A stretch of DNA of 7,738 bases from Actinomycetota bacterium (GTDB lineage Bacteria; Actinomycetota; Actinomycetes; Actinomycetales; Microbacteriaceae). Each line of letters starts with the position of its first letter. Positions within the stretch are counted from its first letter, which is position 1. The position numbers and the translations under genes were made by a program. Below are positions 6,795-7,738 of this stretch, piece after piece. The notes under the pieces were generated by a model. It did not search any database, was not told the DNA's origin, and saw only the letters and a list, made by a program, of their open reading frames with translations. Location of the stretch: NCBI GenBank assembly GCA_009704155.1, contig WLES01000035.1, positions 1 through 7,738 on the forward strand, given 5' to 3'.

Positions 6795-6842
6795 TTGCAA
6801 CCCCTCGACCAGCAGCCGTGTCCTACGTTGTGAGGGGCGCAA
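6795..6842. repeat. Imperfect inverted repeat with 25-nt loop
   Basis: TTGC-aa-CCCCTC (6795-6806) faces GAGGGG-c-GCAA (6832-6842): 10 base pairs with a small internal loop and a 25-nt centre. The CCCC of the left arm can instead pair with GGGGT at 6771-6775, with TGCA at 6779-6782 pairing with TGCA at 6796-6799, so two exclusive folds are possible. No T-tract follows on either strand. It could be an operator, an RNA switch or leader for the gene at 6860, or chance. The 6747-6859 gap shows no other gene. Confidence 0.4.
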
Positions 6843-6847
6843 AACTT

Positions 6848-6853
6848 TAGGCT
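6848..6853 (+). promoter_or_regulatory. Possible -10 element for the small gene at 6860
   Basis: TAGGCT fits TANNNT and ends 6 nt before the GTG at 6860, the same leaderless spacing seen before xseA. A TTGTGA at 6828-6833 could be a poor -35 element, but its 14-nt spacing is short. The start has no good ribosome binding site. Confidence 0.3.
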
Positions 6854-6859
6854 GAATTC

Positions 6860-7045
6860 GTGGCCGACAATTACGGGGATGACCTTCGCGAATCGCTTCG
6901 ACAGTTCAAAGAACACTTGTCTCTCAGCAGCGATGCGCTAGAGCCAAGGTCTCCCCCGGTCCAGACGACGAGCGCTGTGTCGGCCGAACAGTTGCGGCAG
7001 AAAGAAGGCATCCCCTACTTTGTCTCAATTCCCGATCGCGCATAG
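6860..7045 (+). CDS. Small hypothetical protein
   Basis: The 61-residue product is not recognised. It begins with an acidic, probably helical segment (DNYGDDLRESLRQFKEHLSL, residues 3-22), continues with a Pro/Ser/Thr-rich linker (about 28-39) and a second short helix (about 41-49), and ends in EGIPYFVSIPDRA. There is no membrane segment or signal peptide. The GTG start is supported only by a possible leaderless promoter; codon choice looks like that of its neighbours. It ends 3 nt before the stop of the convergent histidine-kinase-like gene, a tight fit that favours a real coding boundary. It may be a small soluble regulatory or adaptor protein, but nothing in the sequence proves this or that the frame is translated. 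Confidence 0.5.
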   Translation: MADNYGDDLRESLRQFKEHLSLSSDALEPRSPPVQTTSAVSAEQLRQKEGIPYFVSIPDRA

Positions 7046-7048
7046 GTC

Positions 7049-7738
7049 TTAGGCGACTTCGGACGGTACGTCCACAGTTTTGCGAGTTTTCGCGGCACCA
7101 GCATCCCTCTGCAACGGGATTGCCCCGGTGAGTCGGTATTCCGTCGGTGTGACGGTGAGATGCCTGTCGAGTAGCACCGACTCGACAAGTTCAGAACCGA
7201 CCCCACCCGTCGAACTCGCGGCACGTGTGTCCTTCGTGGCTTCTCCCATCGTCGCAGGGGAGTTCTCTTCACCTTCATCATTCCAACGCGAATTTGCTAA
7301 ACACATTTCGACGCGATCCTCTTTTGCGCTGAGCACCAGGTTCACGTGCTCCGCCCGTCCGTGCTTGACCGCGTTCACGACAAACTCCGTGAGAACCTCC
7401 CTCGTCACGGCAAGACAAATCGGGTCAGCGTTGATGGCGCGTCGAGTATTTTCGGCACATTCGAACTCCAGCGCGAGGAATGAACCCCATCGGTCGTTCA
7501 GTGCCTCGCGAAACAATTCGAGCGTTGCACCCATTTTTGGTGTTCCGATTCGACTAGGAACGTCTCGGAGCAAGTCTTGGACTTCTGCGACAACCGTCTC
7601 CACGTCGTCATCAGCGTCGATCGCTCGTTGAATTCGCAACTGGGCGACGAGGACAAGTGACTGCACCTCTCCGTGAAGAAAGGTGGCCAGGTTTCGTTGT
7701 TCAACCCACGCTTGGCAGTTGATCCTCGCGATTTTCCA
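7049..7738 (-). CDS. Sensor histidine kinase-like protein, C-terminal part (5' end outside window)
   Basis: The frame is open from the right edge to a TAA at 7049-7051, giving the last 229 residues. A GTG at 7666 is in frame, but the reading frame continues upstream with a conserved-looking segment, so the protein is partial rather than starting there. That segment reads NLATFLHGEVQSLVL, like the phosphoacceptor helix of actinobacterial kinases with an LHGxVQ motif; the histidine codon is at 7673-7675. The ATPase domain follows, with an N-box EFVVNAVKHG (Asn codon 7373-7375) and a glycine-rich GGVGSELVESV near 7175-7207. The usual DxGxG box is not apparent; LANSRW stands about where it should be. 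Such kinases phosphorylate a response regulator, not present here, and the sensor domain is beyond the edge. It could also be a kinase-like protein with an altered ATP site. Confidence 0.75.
   Translation of the reverse strand, partial: WKIARINCQAWVEQRNLATFLHGEVQSLVLVAQLRIQRAIDADDDVETVVAEVQDLLRDVPSRIGTPKMGATLELFREALNDRWGSFLALEFECAENTRRAINADPICLAVTREVLTEFVVNAVKHGRAEHVNLVLSAKEDRVEMCLANSRWNDEGEENSPATMGEATKDTRAASSTGGVGSELVESVLLDRHLTVTPTEYRLTGAIPLQRDAGAAKTRKTVDVPSEVA

Noticed and set aside
6750..6822. tRNA-like signals: TTAGCTCA resembling a D-arm and TTCGATT resembling a T-loop
   Set aside because: The bases flanking TTCGATT (6785-6789 and 6797-6801) do not form a T-stem, and no acceptor or anticodon stem can be built at proper spacing.
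7080..7631. 183-codon plus-strand open frame opposite the kinase-like gene
   Set aside because: Its product is a low-complexity Ser/Arg-rich shadow, while the minus strand shows clear histidine-kinase motifs over the same bases.
1..7738. CRISPR arrays, insertion sequences, attachment sites and phage genes
   Set aside because: No regularly spaced repeats, transposase or integrase genes, or terminal inverted repeats were seen; the gene content is ordinary chromosome apart from the heliorhodopsin region.

Overview
The window looks like chromosomal DNA from a high-GC Gram-positive bacterium (Actinomycetota), most plausibly a small-genome aquatic member of or near the Microbacteriaceae. The reasons are the actinobacterial gene order xseA-xseB-DUF4245-fumC, an actinobacterial-type class II fumarase, frequent GTG starts, likely leaderless genes, base composition judged by eye in the high-50s percent G+C, and a heliorhodopsin, a family common in freshwater and marine actinobacteria. 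The taxonomic placement is inference; no marker gene such as rRNA is present.

Layout. On the minus strand, positions 1-1375 hold a two-gene unit: an acidic protein of unknown function (869-1375) followed 4 nt later by an MFS transporter of the MosC/YbjJ type that runs off the left edge. A 70-bp divergent promoter region (1376-1445) carries a symmetric inverted repeat whose two arms can each be read as a -10 element. From 1446 to 6746 seven plus-strand genes lie head to tail with gaps of 16 nt or less or 4-nt overlaps: xseA, xseB, a DUF4245 membrane-anchored protein, a beta-class carbonic anhydrase, fumC, a heliorhodopsin and a DoxX-like membrane protein. A 113-bp gap follows, with inverted repeats that could form two mutually exclusive hairpins. 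Then comes a small hypothetical gene (6860-7045). A minus-strand gene converges on it with a 3-nt gap and encodes the C-terminal part of a histidine-kinase-like protein that leaves the right edge.

How the genes may work together. XseA and XseB are the two subunits of exonuclease VII. DUF4245, carbonic anhydrase and fumarase are housekeeping neighbours. The most striking content is the heliorhodopsin, a light-sensing or light-regulated retinal protein rather than a classical ion pump. It starts 14 nt after fumC and is followed 4 nt later by the DoxX-like gene, so it is probably co-transcribed with central-metabolism genes and translated together with the DoxX-like partner. DoxX proteins have been linked to membrane redox and oxidative-stress complexes in mycobacteria, so a light/redox link is a reasonable hypothesis but is not shown by the sequence. 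No retinal or carotenoid synthesis gene lies in the window.
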